Origin: a virus
DNA length: 55,814 bases
IMG/VR virus record: IMGVR_UViG_3300034020_001319
Coordinates: 1 to 55,814 of that record
Direction: 5' to 3' (one strand)
A program made the translations under genes and the position numbers. The notes beneath the pieces were generated by a model. It searched no databases. It was not told the origin of the DNA and saw only the letters and a program-made list of their open reading frames with translations. The first letter of the stretch is position 1; the number at the start of each line of letters is the position of its first letter. Shown in pieces: positions 26,345 through 34,094 of the stretch.

Positions 26345-27089
26345 TTGCTACCTTTGCGCTAAACCCGGATCTAATGCTTTGGAATTATCCAATACATTCA
26401 CGATGCACTCGTCAGCTAAATGTCCAGAGTCTAAAGTGCTATGCGATCGCTGTCACTCTACAATTTCCGGTAATCAAAAGCAGCTTTGGTACTGGAATGA
26501 AGGTAAAAATAAATGGTCAAAGCTGTGGGGACGTTCTTTGTCCAGGGTTTATCAGGGTGATAAGCTAATTGCGCCTGTCGTTGAAGGTGAATATACAGAA
26601 GGCAAGGATACTTTTTCAATAGTTAAAAACTTGCTGACTAGGGTGGGAATTAGGCAATACTTGTTAAATCCACCTGAACCGCCTTTTACTATAGCCATAG
26701 CAGAATCGGGGCAAAAACATATTATCCCTTGGGCGTTAGAAGGTCAAAACAGAGATTTATTCCCTGTGCAATTTGAACTCGACACTATTTATATTGACAA
26801 TAGATTTAGAGAATATTTGGAAATTTACGAACAATTGATGGGATTAGGTTTTAGTAAGTCTGAAATTGATTCTGGAGATTATCGAAGCGATCGCCTAATG
26901 AAAGTTTTTGATCAATATGGGGAACTTGAGGAACGGATAGCGCGTATTAGGGGAACGAGATTAATGCAATTAATTAGCTATGTTGCCCAAGTGCAAGACG
27001 CGCCGCCAATTACGGAAGTAGTGCAAATTCCCGTAATGCCTGTTTCACCAAAAACACTTGAGAAGCCACTGCAATTATCTTTGTTTTAG
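26337..27089 (+). CDS. csf1: Type IV CRISPR large subunit Csf1
   Basis: 250 residues from ATG 26337, which overlaps cysH by 8 bp; earlier in-frame starts lie deep inside cysH. The N-terminus holds a zinc finger (CYLCAKPG, then KCPES and VLCDRCHS). The centre has PPFTIAIAESGQKHIIPWAL, the segment typical of Csf1, and the C-terminal half is helical. Csf1 is the diagnostic large subunit of types IV-A/B. Together with csf2, csf3 and cysH it makes a complete IV-B core. Confidence 0.8.
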   Translation: MSNCYLCAKPGSNALELSNTFTMHSSAKCPESKVLCDRCHSTISGNQKQLWYWNEGKNKWSKLWGRSLSRVYQGDKLIAPVVEGEYTEGKDTFSIVKNLLTRVGIRQYLLNPPEPPFTIAIAESGQKHIIPWALEGQNRDLFPVQFELDTIYIDNRFREYLEIYEQLMGLGFSKSEIDSGDYRSDRLMKVFDQYGELEERIARIRGTRLMQLISYVAQVQDAPPITEVVQIPVMPVSPKTLEKPLQLSLF

Positions 27090-27107
27090 GCAAAAATAAA
27101 ATCAAAA

Positions 27108-27551
27108 ATGTCCAAACTATTCATCCCCAATTTCATCATTTACGCCACGCTCCCAACCATAGAAGCGACTTGTGGAGACTATGAAGTTGACCCGGAAACC
27201 GGAAACCCGATTGCAGTCAATACCACCCTGGAGATTAAGGCATGGATGCAAGGCTATGATCAGCTACGGCAGGGGCGAACCACGGCTAAACCGGAACATC
27301 CAAGCGTAGATTTTAACACCGTTTATTTGTCAGGTTATGCCGTCACACCTAAAGCCATACCCGCCCGGACATTGTTGGCGCGTGAAAAATATAACGCCAA
27401 ATACATAGAACCAATTACAGGAACGGAACAGCAGGGAACTTTCGTACTAGCACCTCAAGTAAACGAACAACGCCCTAGAGTTGCTAAGGCGTTGGCAAAA
27501 AGATTGGGGATGGAACTGCAAGGAACTTTTGAATTTGGTTATGGAAGTTGA
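27108..27551 (+). CDS. Phage head/neck-type protein, hypothetical
   Basis: 147 residues. It has the beta-rich, T/P-rich composition of small virion proteins (VYLSGYAVTPKAIPARTLL). It starts 18 bp after csf1 and so is probably transcribed with the type IV genes. It then resumes the virion gene order continued at 29309. This suggests the type IV genes were inserted into a structural operon or borrow its transcription. Confidence 0.5.
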   Translation: MSKLFIPNFIIYATLPTIEATCGDYEVDPETGNPIAVNTTLEIKAWMQGYDQLRQGRTTAKPEHPSVDFNTVYLSGYAVTPKAIPARTLLAREKYNAKYIEPITGTEQQGTFVLAPQVNEQRPRVAKALAKRLGMELQGTFEFGYGS

Positions 27552-27757
27552 GAATTAATAAACTGTTTTAACCTGTTATCCCAGTCTACCCAGCCACAAT
27601 CAAATACTGGGTTATTGTCTTGATCGTGAATTACATTTGATTCGCCGTCAATTTCTCTATCAATACTACCGTCAACCAATATTTTCTTACACTTGAATTT
27701 ATCGCCTAATCCTTTACTTACCAATATTTCGTTGATACTGTCTCTAGTTAATGCCAT
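27539..27757 (-). CDS. Small accessory protein, unidentified
   Basis: 72 residues, acidic, with GLGDKFKCKKILVDGSIDRE and a C-terminal WVDWDNRLKQFINSQLP. It converges on the 27108 gene with a 13-bp overlap. A leader containing the 13-bp GTTGTTTAATCTT complement motif precedes it. Confidence 0.5.
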   Translation of the reverse strand: MALTRDSINEILVSKGLGDKFKCKKILVDGSIDREIDGESNVIHDQDNNPVFDCGWVDWDNRLKQFINSQLP

Positions 27758-27787
27758 GATATAATACCTCTAGTTGTTTAATCTTAT

Positions 27788-27820
27788 CCCCTGTAATTTG
27801 CGTTACAGGGGTTTTGTTTT
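27788..27820 (+). terminator. Intrinsic terminator of the type IV operon
   Basis: CCCCTGTAA and TTACAGGGG form a perfect 9-bp stem with a 6-nt loop, followed by TTTTGTTTT on the plus strand. It is downstream of csf1 and the 27108 gene. On the reverse strand it sits in the leader of the 27757 gene. Confidence 0.8.
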
Positions 27821-28253
27821 ATGCTGCGCTGTATTGATACATTCCGTCAATGACAGTTTCTCGCCCGTATTTAATCGCTATTCTCTTTTTGCCCTGACAA
27901 CAAAATCCATTTTTATCTCCATCAACAATATTTTCAAACCACACAGTCTTATCTGTTCTTTTGGTGATTTGAATTTTGAATGACTGGTTAGTGGTTGCGT
28001 AGACCTTGCCAACTTCAAATTTAACCACGCTATCAATGCTATCAATTTTGTTTTCAATATCAACCACTTGAATTTTGATGAAACTTTCGCCGTTTAATCG
28101 TAGTTGCATCTCTTCTTTCATCATTTCTACTACAATCATTCCAAAGTCATCAGTAGTAAAACCTTCTTGTCCTGCTTCGTTAATTGATTCTGTTAATACT
28201 TCAGTTGTTAATGTGGCTACTTGCAATCTGGTGTAATCTAAATCGTAAGTCAT
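27819..28253 (-). CDS. Accessory protein, unidentified
   Basis: 144 residues. Helical, acidic N-terminal half (LTTEVLTESINEAGQEGFTT) and a beta-rich C-terminal half (FEVGKVYATTNQSFKIQITK, KTVWFENIVDGDKN). A strong promoter lies upstream (28289-28317). The beta-rich half resembles a small nucleic-acid-binding barrel, but no family is recognised. Confidence 0.55.
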   Translation of the reverse strand: MTYDLDYTRLQVATLTTEVLTESINEAGQEGFTTDDFGMIVVEMMKEEMQLRLNGESFIKIQVVDIENKIDSIDSVVKFEVGKVYATTNQSFKIQITKRTDKTVWFENIVDGDKNGFCCQGKKRIAIKYGRETVIDGMYQYSAA

Positions 28254-28288
28254 TTGTCCGCTTCCTTGTTGTTGTTTAATCTTCTTTT

Positions 28289-28317
28289 ATAATAGTGGAT
28301 AAGCTACATAATGTCAA
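28289..28317 (-). promoter_or_regulatory. Sigma-70 promoter, copy A of a duplicated pair
   Basis: On the reverse strand TTGACA (28317-28312) and TATTAT (28294-28289) are 17 bp apart. About 70 bp around it are nearly identical to copy B at 29198-29226. Confidence 0.8.
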
Positions 28318-28340
28318 CCCCTAAATTAAAATAATTTCAG

Positions 28341-28370
28341 ACAAAATAAAACCCCGATAAACTCAGGGTT
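28341..28370 (-). terminator. Intrinsic terminator
   Basis: On the reverse strand AACCCTGA pairs with TCGGGGTT and is followed by TTATTTTG. It closes the unit ending with the 28380-28541 gene. Confidence 0.65.
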
Positions 28371-28379
28371 GCACAATCA

Positions 28380-28541
28380 TTATTCTTCCTGCTGTTTTTT
28401 CTCCGCTCGTTTCCGCCGCATATAATCCCGTTTCCGTATCCGTTGCAATTCCTTCTGCTCAGGCGATAAATTAGCCTGTGCTTTACGGTTTCGTGCCTTT
28501 CCTTTCTCGGTTTGATTGTAGCGGCTAAACCTGTCTGTCAT
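28380..28541 (-). CDS. Small highly basic protein
   Basis: 53 residues from the ATG at 28541, supported by GGAG 11 bases upstream; a longer start at 28589 would run into the leader. The sequence is very rich in K, R, E and Q (KGKARNRKAQANLSPEQKEL, KRDYMRRKRAEKK) and should form one charged helix. RNA or DNA binding is likely from composition, without a recognised family. Confidence 0.5.
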   Translation of the reverse strand: MTDRFSRYNQTEKGKARNRKAQANLSPEQKELQRIRKRDYMRRKRAEKKQQEE

Positions 28542-28567
28542 GATATAATGCTCCTGTTGTTTAATCT

Positions 28568-28602
28568 TATCCCCAGTAGTTTCGGTCACTGGGGATTTTA
28601 TT
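28568..28602 (+). terminator. Hairpin terminator on plus strand within a reverse-strand leader
   Basis: ATCCCCAGT and ACTGGGGAT form a stem with TTTTATTTT after it on the plus strand. On the reverse strand it lies between the stop at 28603 and the next gene start, and is followed by the 13-bp motif. Confidence 0.65.
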
Positions 28603-29160
28603 TTAAAAACTTATTAGTTTTTTCTCGAAGGGTTTTACATCTTGGCTCAACGCTTCAATTATTTTACTAATTGATTTAATCATTTTTTCACTCATATTAG
28701 GCAAGATTTCGTTTGCTATGTCGCTTACACCAATTTTTTTATTTTCATAGTAAAAAGATTCTTGGAAATGAGCTATTGTGTAACCTTTTTCGCTCCCAGC
28801 CACAAACTTCAATGATTCATATACACCATTGCTGCAACCGATTCGCCCTGTAGTAAACAAGAAATATAATTTATCAAGATTAATGTTTTCTCTTTTCAGA
28901 AAAGACAATAAAATCTGCATTCTTTTACTAGGAGTAGACTGGTTTATCATCTTTGTCGTCTTGGCTTTTTTTGCCTTTACTAGCTCAGATTGTTTTTCTA
29001 TTCTTGCAAATACAAGCGTAACTTTCCCACTTAAATGATTGATAATTTGATAGTTTAATCCTACAGGACGATCTTTTGTTGCCACGAAATCAGATTGATT
29101 GCTGTAGTAGTAATCGTAGGCATCATCTTCTTTGTTAAAAGTTATAGCTGAATACTTCAT
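28603..29160 (-). CDS. Accessory protein, unidentified
   Basis: 185 residues. The first 60 (YSAITFNKEDDAYDYYYSNQ, INHLSGKVTLVFARIEKQ) form a small alpha/beta unit; the rest is basic and helical with KAKKAKTTKMINQSTPSKRM. Expressed from promoter copy B. No family recognised. Confidence 0.55.
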   Translation of the reverse strand: MKYSAITFNKEDDAYDYYYSNQSDFVATKDRPVGLNYQIINHLSGKVTLVFARIEKQSELVKAKKAKTTKMINQSTPSKRMQILLSFLKRENINLDKLYFLFTTGRIGCSNGVYESLKFVAGSEKGYTIAHFQESFYYENKKIGVSDIANEILPNMSEKMIKSISKIIEALSQDVKPFEKKLISF

Positions 29161-29197
29161 TTTGCCCGTTTCCTTGTTCGTTGTTTAATCTTCTTTT

Positions 29198-29226
29198 ATA
29201 ATAGTGGATAAGCTACATAATGTCAA
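29198..29226 (-). promoter_or_regulatory. Sigma-70 promoter, copy B of a duplicated pair
   Basis: TTGACA (29226-29221, reverse) and TATTAT (29203-29198) are 17 bp apart with the same spacer sequence as copy A. Confidence 0.8.
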
Positions 29227-29308
29227 CCCCTAAAGTTAAAATAATTTTCAAATCCCTAAAACCATTACCAGTAGTGGGAAAAATCAGATCAACCTCACAA
29301 AACCCGCT

Positions 29309-29701
29309 ATGGTTCAAGTCAACTGGAATAAAATCAACATCCCTCGCAAGCAGACGGCGACACTCACCTGGTCAGCAGATCACGCCGCGCTAGTCCATGA
29401 GGGTGCGACTTTAAAAAACGGAACAGAATTACCCGCGCGCCCTTGGGTAGATGAAGCAGTGCAACAATTCAACGCCCCCGAAAGTTATGCTGACAGTTTT
29501 CAAAAATCAGAAGATTTTGCACAAGCATTTACAGAAATGGCGGAGGGCTTTGGGGAGAAGGCACAGGAAATTATAGAAACTCAAATGTGGGAATGGCCAC
29601 GCGAAACCGTCAGGCAAAATGGAACGGTAGCCGGCTCACCCCGTGACATCGTAGATACTGGAGAATTACGAGACTCCTATTCTATAGAGGTGCAGTCATG
29701 A
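29309..29701 (+). CDS. Neck/tail-completion protein, HK97 gp10-like
   Basis: 130 residues. ALVHEGATLKNGTELPARPW followed by a long helix and GSPRDIVDTGELRDSYSIEV is the arrangement of HK97 gp10-type neck proteins (ARPW and DTGxLRxS words are typical). It starts the block of neck and tail genes after the accessory region and overlaps the next gene by 4 bp. Confidence 0.65.
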   Translation: MVQVNWNKINIPRKQTATLTWSADHAALVHEGATLKNGTELPARPWVDEAVQQFNAPESYADSFQKSEDFAQAFTEMAEGFGEKAQEIIETQMWEWPRETVRQNGTVAGSPRDIVDTGELRDSYSIEVQS

Positions 29702-30075
29702 CTACAGTTGCAGAACTACGGACAAAACTAGCCGCGCTGTTAGCTCCCGACTTGGGCAAATACACCAATGGCTGTCCATCTGTTTGGACTTACGGATCTA
29801 ACGCAGATCCGCCGTCTGCCAGTGACGGACTTGAATGTTTGATCAAGCAAGTGCCAATGGGATCCGCGCAGGGTTCTAGTGGCGGACAAAGGTATAAACC
29901 CCAGCAATGGGAAGTGGTGCTTAAAAACTTCAAGAGGTCGTCCAATCTAGCTAACGCACTACGCAAAATTGAGATTAATTTTGTAGTTTATCGCTATTCC
30001 CACACACCAGCGACGGACACGACATTTGAGCAAGCAAGGATTATAATTTTCGCGCCAATTACTATCAATATTTAG
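29698..30075 (+). CDS. Tail terminator/completion-like protein
   Basis: 125 residues. Order and size, between a gp10-like neck protein and the major tail protein, fit tail terminators. Helical start (VAELRTKLAALLAPDLGKYT) and beta-rich body (QQWEVVLKNFKRSS, EINFVVYRYSHTP). Overlaps the neck gene by 4 bp. Confidence 0.55.
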   Translation: MTTVAELRTKLAALLAPDLGKYTNGCPSVWTYGSNADPPSASDGLECLIKQVPMGSAQGSSGGQRYKPQQWEVVLKNFKRSSNLANALRKIEINFVVYRYSHTPATDTTFEQARIIIFAPITINI

Positions 30076-30113
30076 CGATGGGAAAGCTATAAAAAATTCT
30101 CACAGGAATTACT

Positions 30114-30824
30114 ATGACTAGACCCGTGCAAGATATTATTCTTCAGGATTACACCCTAGATATCCTGCTACTTAATCCCAATAGCAGAGCAGTGACTAAA
30201 GCCGTGATCACTTTTGATGCGCCGGCTGTTATTGGCGCAACTAGCGTTAGCCTGACAGCCGCTACCAGTACGACAATCAAGGCAGGAACTTCCCTTAGCT
30301 TTGCAGCACCATCAGCACCTACCGACCGCCAACAAGTTCTATTTACCGCTGACGCAACCATTACAGCAACAGCCGCGTCTTTTGCCGTCGCACCTCTCAA
30401 GAAAGCAATCGCTGATTCTTCGGTTGGCGATTTTGTGGTTGGAACTGTGCCATTGTTTGGGATTCAGACAATGGACAAAACTAACCAAGAAACCCAAGTT
30501 GACACCACTAATTTCCAAAGCGGTTCAGGTACAGAAATGGCCATTGTTCGGAATGCCCGGACGTTGAATATTTCAGGAATCGTCAAAGCTGGTGATTTAG
30601 CTTACGTCAATATCATCAAACGTGTATCTGATAATTCTGCATTCTTGAATAGAGAGATTTACGCGATCGCGACCTTACCGGACGGCGAAAAATTTGAGGG
30701 CGCGACTAAACTCATGGGATTGAACGAACCAGCGAACCAGAACGAAATCAAAAAATACACTTTTAATCTAACTTTCCAAGGTGACTCATTCATTTGGACA
30801 CCTGGTTATTACGCTGCTGCATAA
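30114..30824 (+). CDS. Major tail protein
   Basis: 236 residues, beta-rich and T/A/V-rich with few charges. The C-terminal part (VDTTNFQSGSGTEMAIVRNA, LNISGIVKAGDLAYVNIIK, KYTFNLTFQGDSF) resembles tube proteins of siphoviruses. It is followed by chaperone and tape-measure genes in the usual order. Start at ATG 30114 has AGGAA upstream. Confidence 0.7.
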   Translation: MTRPVQDIILQDYTLDILLLNPNSRAVTKAVITFDAPAVIGATSVSLTAATSTTIKAGTSLSFAAPSAPTDRQQVLFTADATITATAASFAVAPLKKAIADSSVGDFVVGTVPLFGIQTMDKTNQETQVDTTNFQSGSGTEMAIVRNARTLNISGIVKAGDLAYVNIIKRVSDNSAFLNREIYAIATLPDGEKFEGATKLMGLNEPANQNEIKKYTFNLTFQGDSFIWTPGYYAAA

Positions 30825-31063
30825 TGCAACTTTTGACTGACAAAACACAAGTATTGGCAGTTTTAATAAACTGCCGACTTGATGGCAATTATATCAAGTG
30901 TGGCGCGGCTGTATTTAGGGGTGGGATGTCTGGAGAAATTGAAGTTTCAAACGAGTCCCAAAAGTTTAAAATCAAAATCCCTGAATCAGTCCAAAATTGC
31001 GCCACACATCAAATTTTCTCTGACAAAAACGATAACCTAGAAATTGAATTATGCGCCCAGTAA
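30824..31063 (+). CDS. Small tail-module protein
   Basis: 79 residues from the ATG that overlaps the major tail protein stop (TAATG). A beta-rich protein with four cysteines. It overlaps the next gene by 13 bp. No family recognised; co-translated with tail genes. Confidence 0.55.
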   Translation: MQLLTDKTQVLAVLINCRLDGNYIKCGAAVFRGGMSGEIEVSNESQKFKIKIPESVQNCATHQIFSDKNDNLEIELCAQ

Positions 31064-31905
31064 TTAACAGAAAATCTCGTTCCGAAGTAGTAGCCATTGG
31101 TGATGAAAATATTGGTATCCTCTATTTAGAAAAACGCGGCTTTATTTCCGTTGGGGAACGGATGGAAATTGATGAATATGAACTGAGCAGAAGCAAAGCC
31201 CAAATTGTTGCCACAAAATTAATTAAGACTATTGCCAAAGATAGAAATATTAGTTTTGAAGCTGCACAAGAATTGTTATCACCAAAACCAGTTGACGGCG
31301 TGGCAGTAGATAATAGCGATATTGTCTATGATTACGTGGAAGAATTTGCGGAATTACAGTCATTAAGCGCACTTAACAGCAATACTTTAGCTGTAGCAAT
31401 TGCAACTATTTTCATTCAGAATCGCGCTGCATATCCTATTCAAATTGATTATGACGCTGCGATTAATGCCACTGCATTGGACATTATTCCGCAGTCGTTA
31501 CACCTCAAAAATAAACAACAAATTGCATTTGGTGGATTCACTGGACACAAGGTAATTATCAAGGGTAATCAGTCTAGTGATGTTTCTGTAATTCAAGTTG
31601 AACCAATTGAACAACCATTATCGGAGGGTGATATTGGCTTTTTAATTGATGGTAGAAAATACATTGTTGGTTCGGATGAGTGGACAATTGAGGATACAAA
31701 ATCACTTGATGAAAACCTAATTTCCGCTATTTATGAGTTCTATCAAAATGAGCGTTTAGGCTGGGTAAAACCTGAGCCAGTGGCAACTACAAGCGAGGAT
31801 GAAGCTGCGGGGGAGTCCCTACAATTGACTGGAACGGACTCTACTGGAGAATCCAATACTACGGAATTAGAGACTCGCGTTTTAGTAGCTGGGAACGCTT
31901 CCTAG
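31051..31905 (+). CDS. Tail assembly chaperone, upstream frame (gpG-like)
   Basis: 284 residues, containing a helical centre (RSKAQIVATKLIKTIAKDRN, FEAAQELLSP) and an acidic C-terminus. It directly precedes a second frame in the -1 register that is open from 31803. This two-frame arrangement before the tape measure is the hallmark of lambda G/GT-type chaperones. The protein is longer than average because of an inserted beta region (SLHLKNKQQIAFGGFTGHKV). Confidence 0.6.
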   Translation: MRPVINRKSRSEVVAIGDENIGILYLEKRGFISVGERMEIDEYELSRSKAQIVATKLIKTIAKDRNISFEAAQELLSPKPVDGVAVDNSDIVYDYVEEFAELQSLSALNSNTLAVAIATIFIQNRAAYPIQIDYDAAINATALDIIPQSLHLKNKQQIAFGGFTGHKVIIKGNQSSDVSVIQVEPIEQPLSEGDIGFLIDGRKYIVGSDEWTIEDTKSLDENLISAIYEFYQNERLGWVKPEPVATTSEDEAAGESLQLTGTDSTGESNTTELETRVLVAGNAS

Positions 31906-32198
31906 AACAACCCGACTACGTGGTTTTTGATTGTGTTAGCAACCTTGAAAAACTGCGTAGGGAAAATGCAAATACAGAAGCCAGAATACACGCTATAGGG
32001 TGGTCTGGCTTGTTTAATGCCTTCAAGGGTAAAGACGACGCGCCGATGGATTTTGTGGACTTATTGCCGTTTGCAGATGATATTAAAACTGGCAACAAAC
32101 GGATAAGTTTCGCCACAGAAAAGGTCATTAAAAAGTTGGTCAAAGACGAATCTTTGCCAACTCAAATATTATCTATTTTGGGGATGTTGTTAGAATGA
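31803..32198 (+). CDS. Tail assembly chaperone, -1 frame extension (gpT-like)
   Basis: The -1 frame is open from 31803 and reads WNGLYWRIQYYGIRDSRFSS, then WERFLEQPDYVVFDC and on to ILGMLLE at 32198. The coding character clearly extends upstream of the only local start (GTG 31920), into the region where the 31051 frame is still open. A ribosome slipping back one base in the GGGGG run at 31809-31813 would join the frames. I see no better slippery heptamer before the zero-frame stop at 31905. Confidence 0.6.
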   Translation, partial: SCGGVPTIDWNGLYWRIQYYGIRDSRFSSWERFLEQPDYVVFDCVSNLEKLRRENANTEARIHAIGWSGLFNAFKGKDDAPMDFVDLLPFADDIKTGNKRISFATEKVIKKLVKDESLPTQILSILGMLLE

Positions 32199-32259
32199 TT
32201 TGTGTTATAATAGTCGCATATATTGAACTTTTATAACACTGCTATCTTCGTCTTGGTTG

Positions 32260-32553
32260 TCAGGTTTCCCCGTCCCCTTGGATGGGGTTTTGTTGTTTAC
32301 AGATGAAACGATCTTTTAGTGACGGAAATTCCTCTAGAAATTGTTCTAAATTTAACAACTGAAACTCATTTCTGAAATATGAATCTGGCACAGAATTAAT
32401 GGCATTAGGGAAGGTTATTTTCCCATTTATGTCAACAGAAGGATCGTTACAAGTTTGTTGTAGCTCAACTGTTCCGTCATCTGCTATTGCGCGAACAGAA
32501 TAGTGAGTGCCATTGGTTTTAAGCCGAACGCCATAAGGATAATCTTGGTTCAT
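32260..32553 (-). CDS. Accessory protein, unidentified
   Basis: 97 residues. HYSVRAIADDGTVELQQTC looks like a short beta-barrel segment; the C-terminal third is helical (LLNLEQFLEEFPSLKDRFIC). First of the reverse-strand block 32260-34781 in coordinate order, last in transcription. No family recognised. Confidence 0.5.
   Translation of the reverse strand: MNQDYPYGVRLKTNGTHYSVRAIADDGTVELQQTCNDPSVDINGKITFPNAINSVPDSYFRNEFQLLNLEQFLEEFPSLKDRFICKQQNPIQGDGET
32266..32297 (+). terminator. Intrinsic terminator after the tail chaperones
   Basis: CCCCGTCC and GGATGGGG form a stem with loop CCTT, followed by TTTTGTTGTTT. It overlaps the end of the convergent 32260-32553 gene. Confidence 0.7.
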
Positions 32554-32568
32554 CTTGGTTTTTGTTCT

Positions 32569-32787
32569 TTACTTCGTGAAATACCACACGCAAAATATTA
32601 ACACTACCAACTGAATTATTGTTGCTGCAATTGCGATCCTGACAAAATTGTTAAACCATCTAGCGTTAGCTTGCTGGCGTTTTTTAAAGTCATTCTGCCA
32701 CGCTTTCCAGATATCATCCAATTGCGGATCATTCATAGCTTTAGTTAATTGATTCAGTTGTTTGTTTGCTTCTTTAATTGACAGCAT
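32569..32787 (-). CDS. Small single-pass membrane protein
   Basis: 72 residues from the ATG at 32787. Charged helical N-terminus (LTKAMNDPQLDDIWKAWQND) and one hydrophobic segment at the C-terminus (FVRIAIAATIIQLVVLIFCV), giving a tail-anchored topology. It overlaps the 32774 gene by 14 bp. Lysis or membrane-anchoring roles are possible. Confidence 0.55.
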   Translation of the reverse strand: MLSIKEANKQLNQLTKAMNDPQLDDIWKAWQNDFKKRQQANARWFNNFVRIAIAATIIQLVVLIFCVWYFTK

Positions 32788-33157
32788 AATTTCCCCATGC
32801 ACGGTTAGTTAATAGTCCCGCTTCTCCGACGGAAACTGTAAGCGGATCTACGGCTTCTACCGGACATCCAGTGCTGTAAAGTCCATCGGGTTGCAAGAAT
32901 CTATCGTAACTTTTTAACCAAAATATTCTTCGACTAAAACAGCCTGGGTTCCCATTGTTTGGTGCTGTTTGGTGTAATTCTGTCCATCCTACTACTTTGA
33001 AATCTTGATATTTTATCCTGCCTTTTCTGCCTCTGCAATTGTGTAGCAAATACTCCCTGACATAAGGTATATTTGCAATATTTTCAAGCCACACAATATG
33101 AGATTCATATTTTTTTATCCAGTTCATTGACTCAATAGATGTTATTGGATGCGCCAT
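32774..33157 (-). CDS. Accessory protein, unidentified
   Basis: 127 residues with NWIKKYESHIVWLENIANIP, a central TELHQTAPNNGNPGCFSRRI and a glycine-rich end. No diagnostic motif. It is 2 bp downstream of the GIY-YIG gene, so they are co-transcribed. Confidence 0.5.
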   Translation of the reverse strand: MAHPITSIESMNWIKKYESHIVWLENIANIPYVREYLLHNCRGRKGRIKYQDFKVVGWTELHQTAPNNGNPGCFSRRIFWLKSYDRFLQPDGLYSTGCPVEAVDPLTVSVGEAGLLTNRAWGNYAVN

Positions 33158-33159
33158 AT

Positions 33160-33765
33160 CTACCTCACTACGGGGTATATTGAAACTGATTTAATTGTAG
33201 CAATTCCTTCTGATTCTTCCTGTTTTTTGCGCTCCTTAATTATCCTCTCATCGTGTTCCAATTTACGAGAATATTGATAGGTGACACGCCTGCTAACCCA
33301 TGCGCTACAATCATTGGTTTTGATTTTCCCGTCGTTACCTTCAATCAGTGTTACTAGATTGGGCTTCAGTTCTTCTAGTTCCTGCTCTAGTGCCTTCTGA
33401 ATCAGCTTTATCTCTTTATACCGTGCGAGATATTGGCTTTTATCGTACCCTAAATCAATAATAGGTAATTCAGGGTCAACGTCGTTATTATTTAGCGGTG
33501 GGTTGAATTTTTGGATGTATTCATGTTCCCATTCTTCTAAATCATCCATATCATTCCATAGCAAATAGCAGATGTATTGCACATTGTTAGCGCGAAATTC
33601 ACTCTCTTGAAGACAGGGGATAAATTCTTCTTTTAGACTAAATGAAGTGCCGATATACCAGACACGATAAGCCGCGTCACAGGCAAAATATATGCCGGGT
33701 GAATCGGGTAGGTTTTGGGCGTTGTTCAGTGTTACTTTGGCGAGTTTTTTGATTGTTAGGTTCAT
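33160..33765 (-). CDS. GIY-YIG nuclease-domain protein
   Basis: 201 residues. The GIY-YIG core appears as SPGIYFACDAAYRVWYIGTS at residues 22-41, with a glutamate-bearing helix further on (EWEHEYIQKFNPPLNNND), close to the usual E..N layout. The C-terminal half is a charged coiled coil. GIY-YIG domains act as homing or repair nucleases; in phage accessory blocks they are often homing elements. Confidence 0.7.
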   Translation of the reverse strand: MNLTIKKLAKVTLNNAQNLPDSPGIYFACDAAYRVWYIGTSFSLKEEFIPCLQESEFRANNVQYICYLLWNDMDDLEEWEHEYIQKFNPPLNNNDVDPELPIIDLGYDKSQYLARYKEIKLIQKALEQELEELKPNLVTLIEGNDGKIKTNDCSAWVSRRVTYQYSRKLEHDERIIKERKKQEESEGIATIKSVSIYPVVR

Positions 33766-33778
33766 TAGGTTTATTGCA

Positions 33779-34006
33779 CTAATCTAGATTATTTCTAACG
33801 TCGGTAAAATGTGGGTTAATTTTTAGATCATCTAGTTTCACCCATTGCCTTCTTAGACCTGATCTGCCTTGCGGGTGAATCTCGATAAATCTTGAATTTT
33901 TCCTCTTGTTTTTACTCCAGTCAATTTGAGTTATGATCGCTGGGTATTCATTCTGCCATGCAAGGACGTGGCGTGGTTTCAGTTCTCTTAATTCTTGCTC
34001 AGACAT
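33779..34006 (-). CDS. Small basic protein, unidentified
   Basis: 75 residues. ELKPRHVLAWQNEYPAIITQ followed by a basic centre (NKRKNSRFIEIHPQGRSGLRR) suggests a small nucleic-acid-binding fold. It lies 13 bp upstream of the GIY-YIG gene start in the same transcription direction. Confidence 0.5.
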   Translation of the reverse strand: MSEQELRELKPRHVLAWQNEYPAIITQIDWSKNKRKNSRFIEIHPQGRSGLRRQWVKLDDLKINPHFTDVRNNLD

Positions 34007-34094
34007 AATAAATCTTTCCTATTCAATATTTGTTCAATATTTGCGATGTTTACGAAAGCGCGGTCGTCTCTTTTGGGGCGATCGCCTAAATTAA

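Larger units (their letters stand above)
27773..29192 (-). repeat. Four copies of a 13-bp leader motif
   Basis: GTTGTTTAATCTT on the plus strand (AAGATTAAACAAC in the transcripts) occurs at 27773-27785, 28271-28283, 28556-28568 and 29180-29192. Each copy lies 15-28 bp upstream of the start codon of one of the four reverse-strand genes. Confidence 0.85.
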
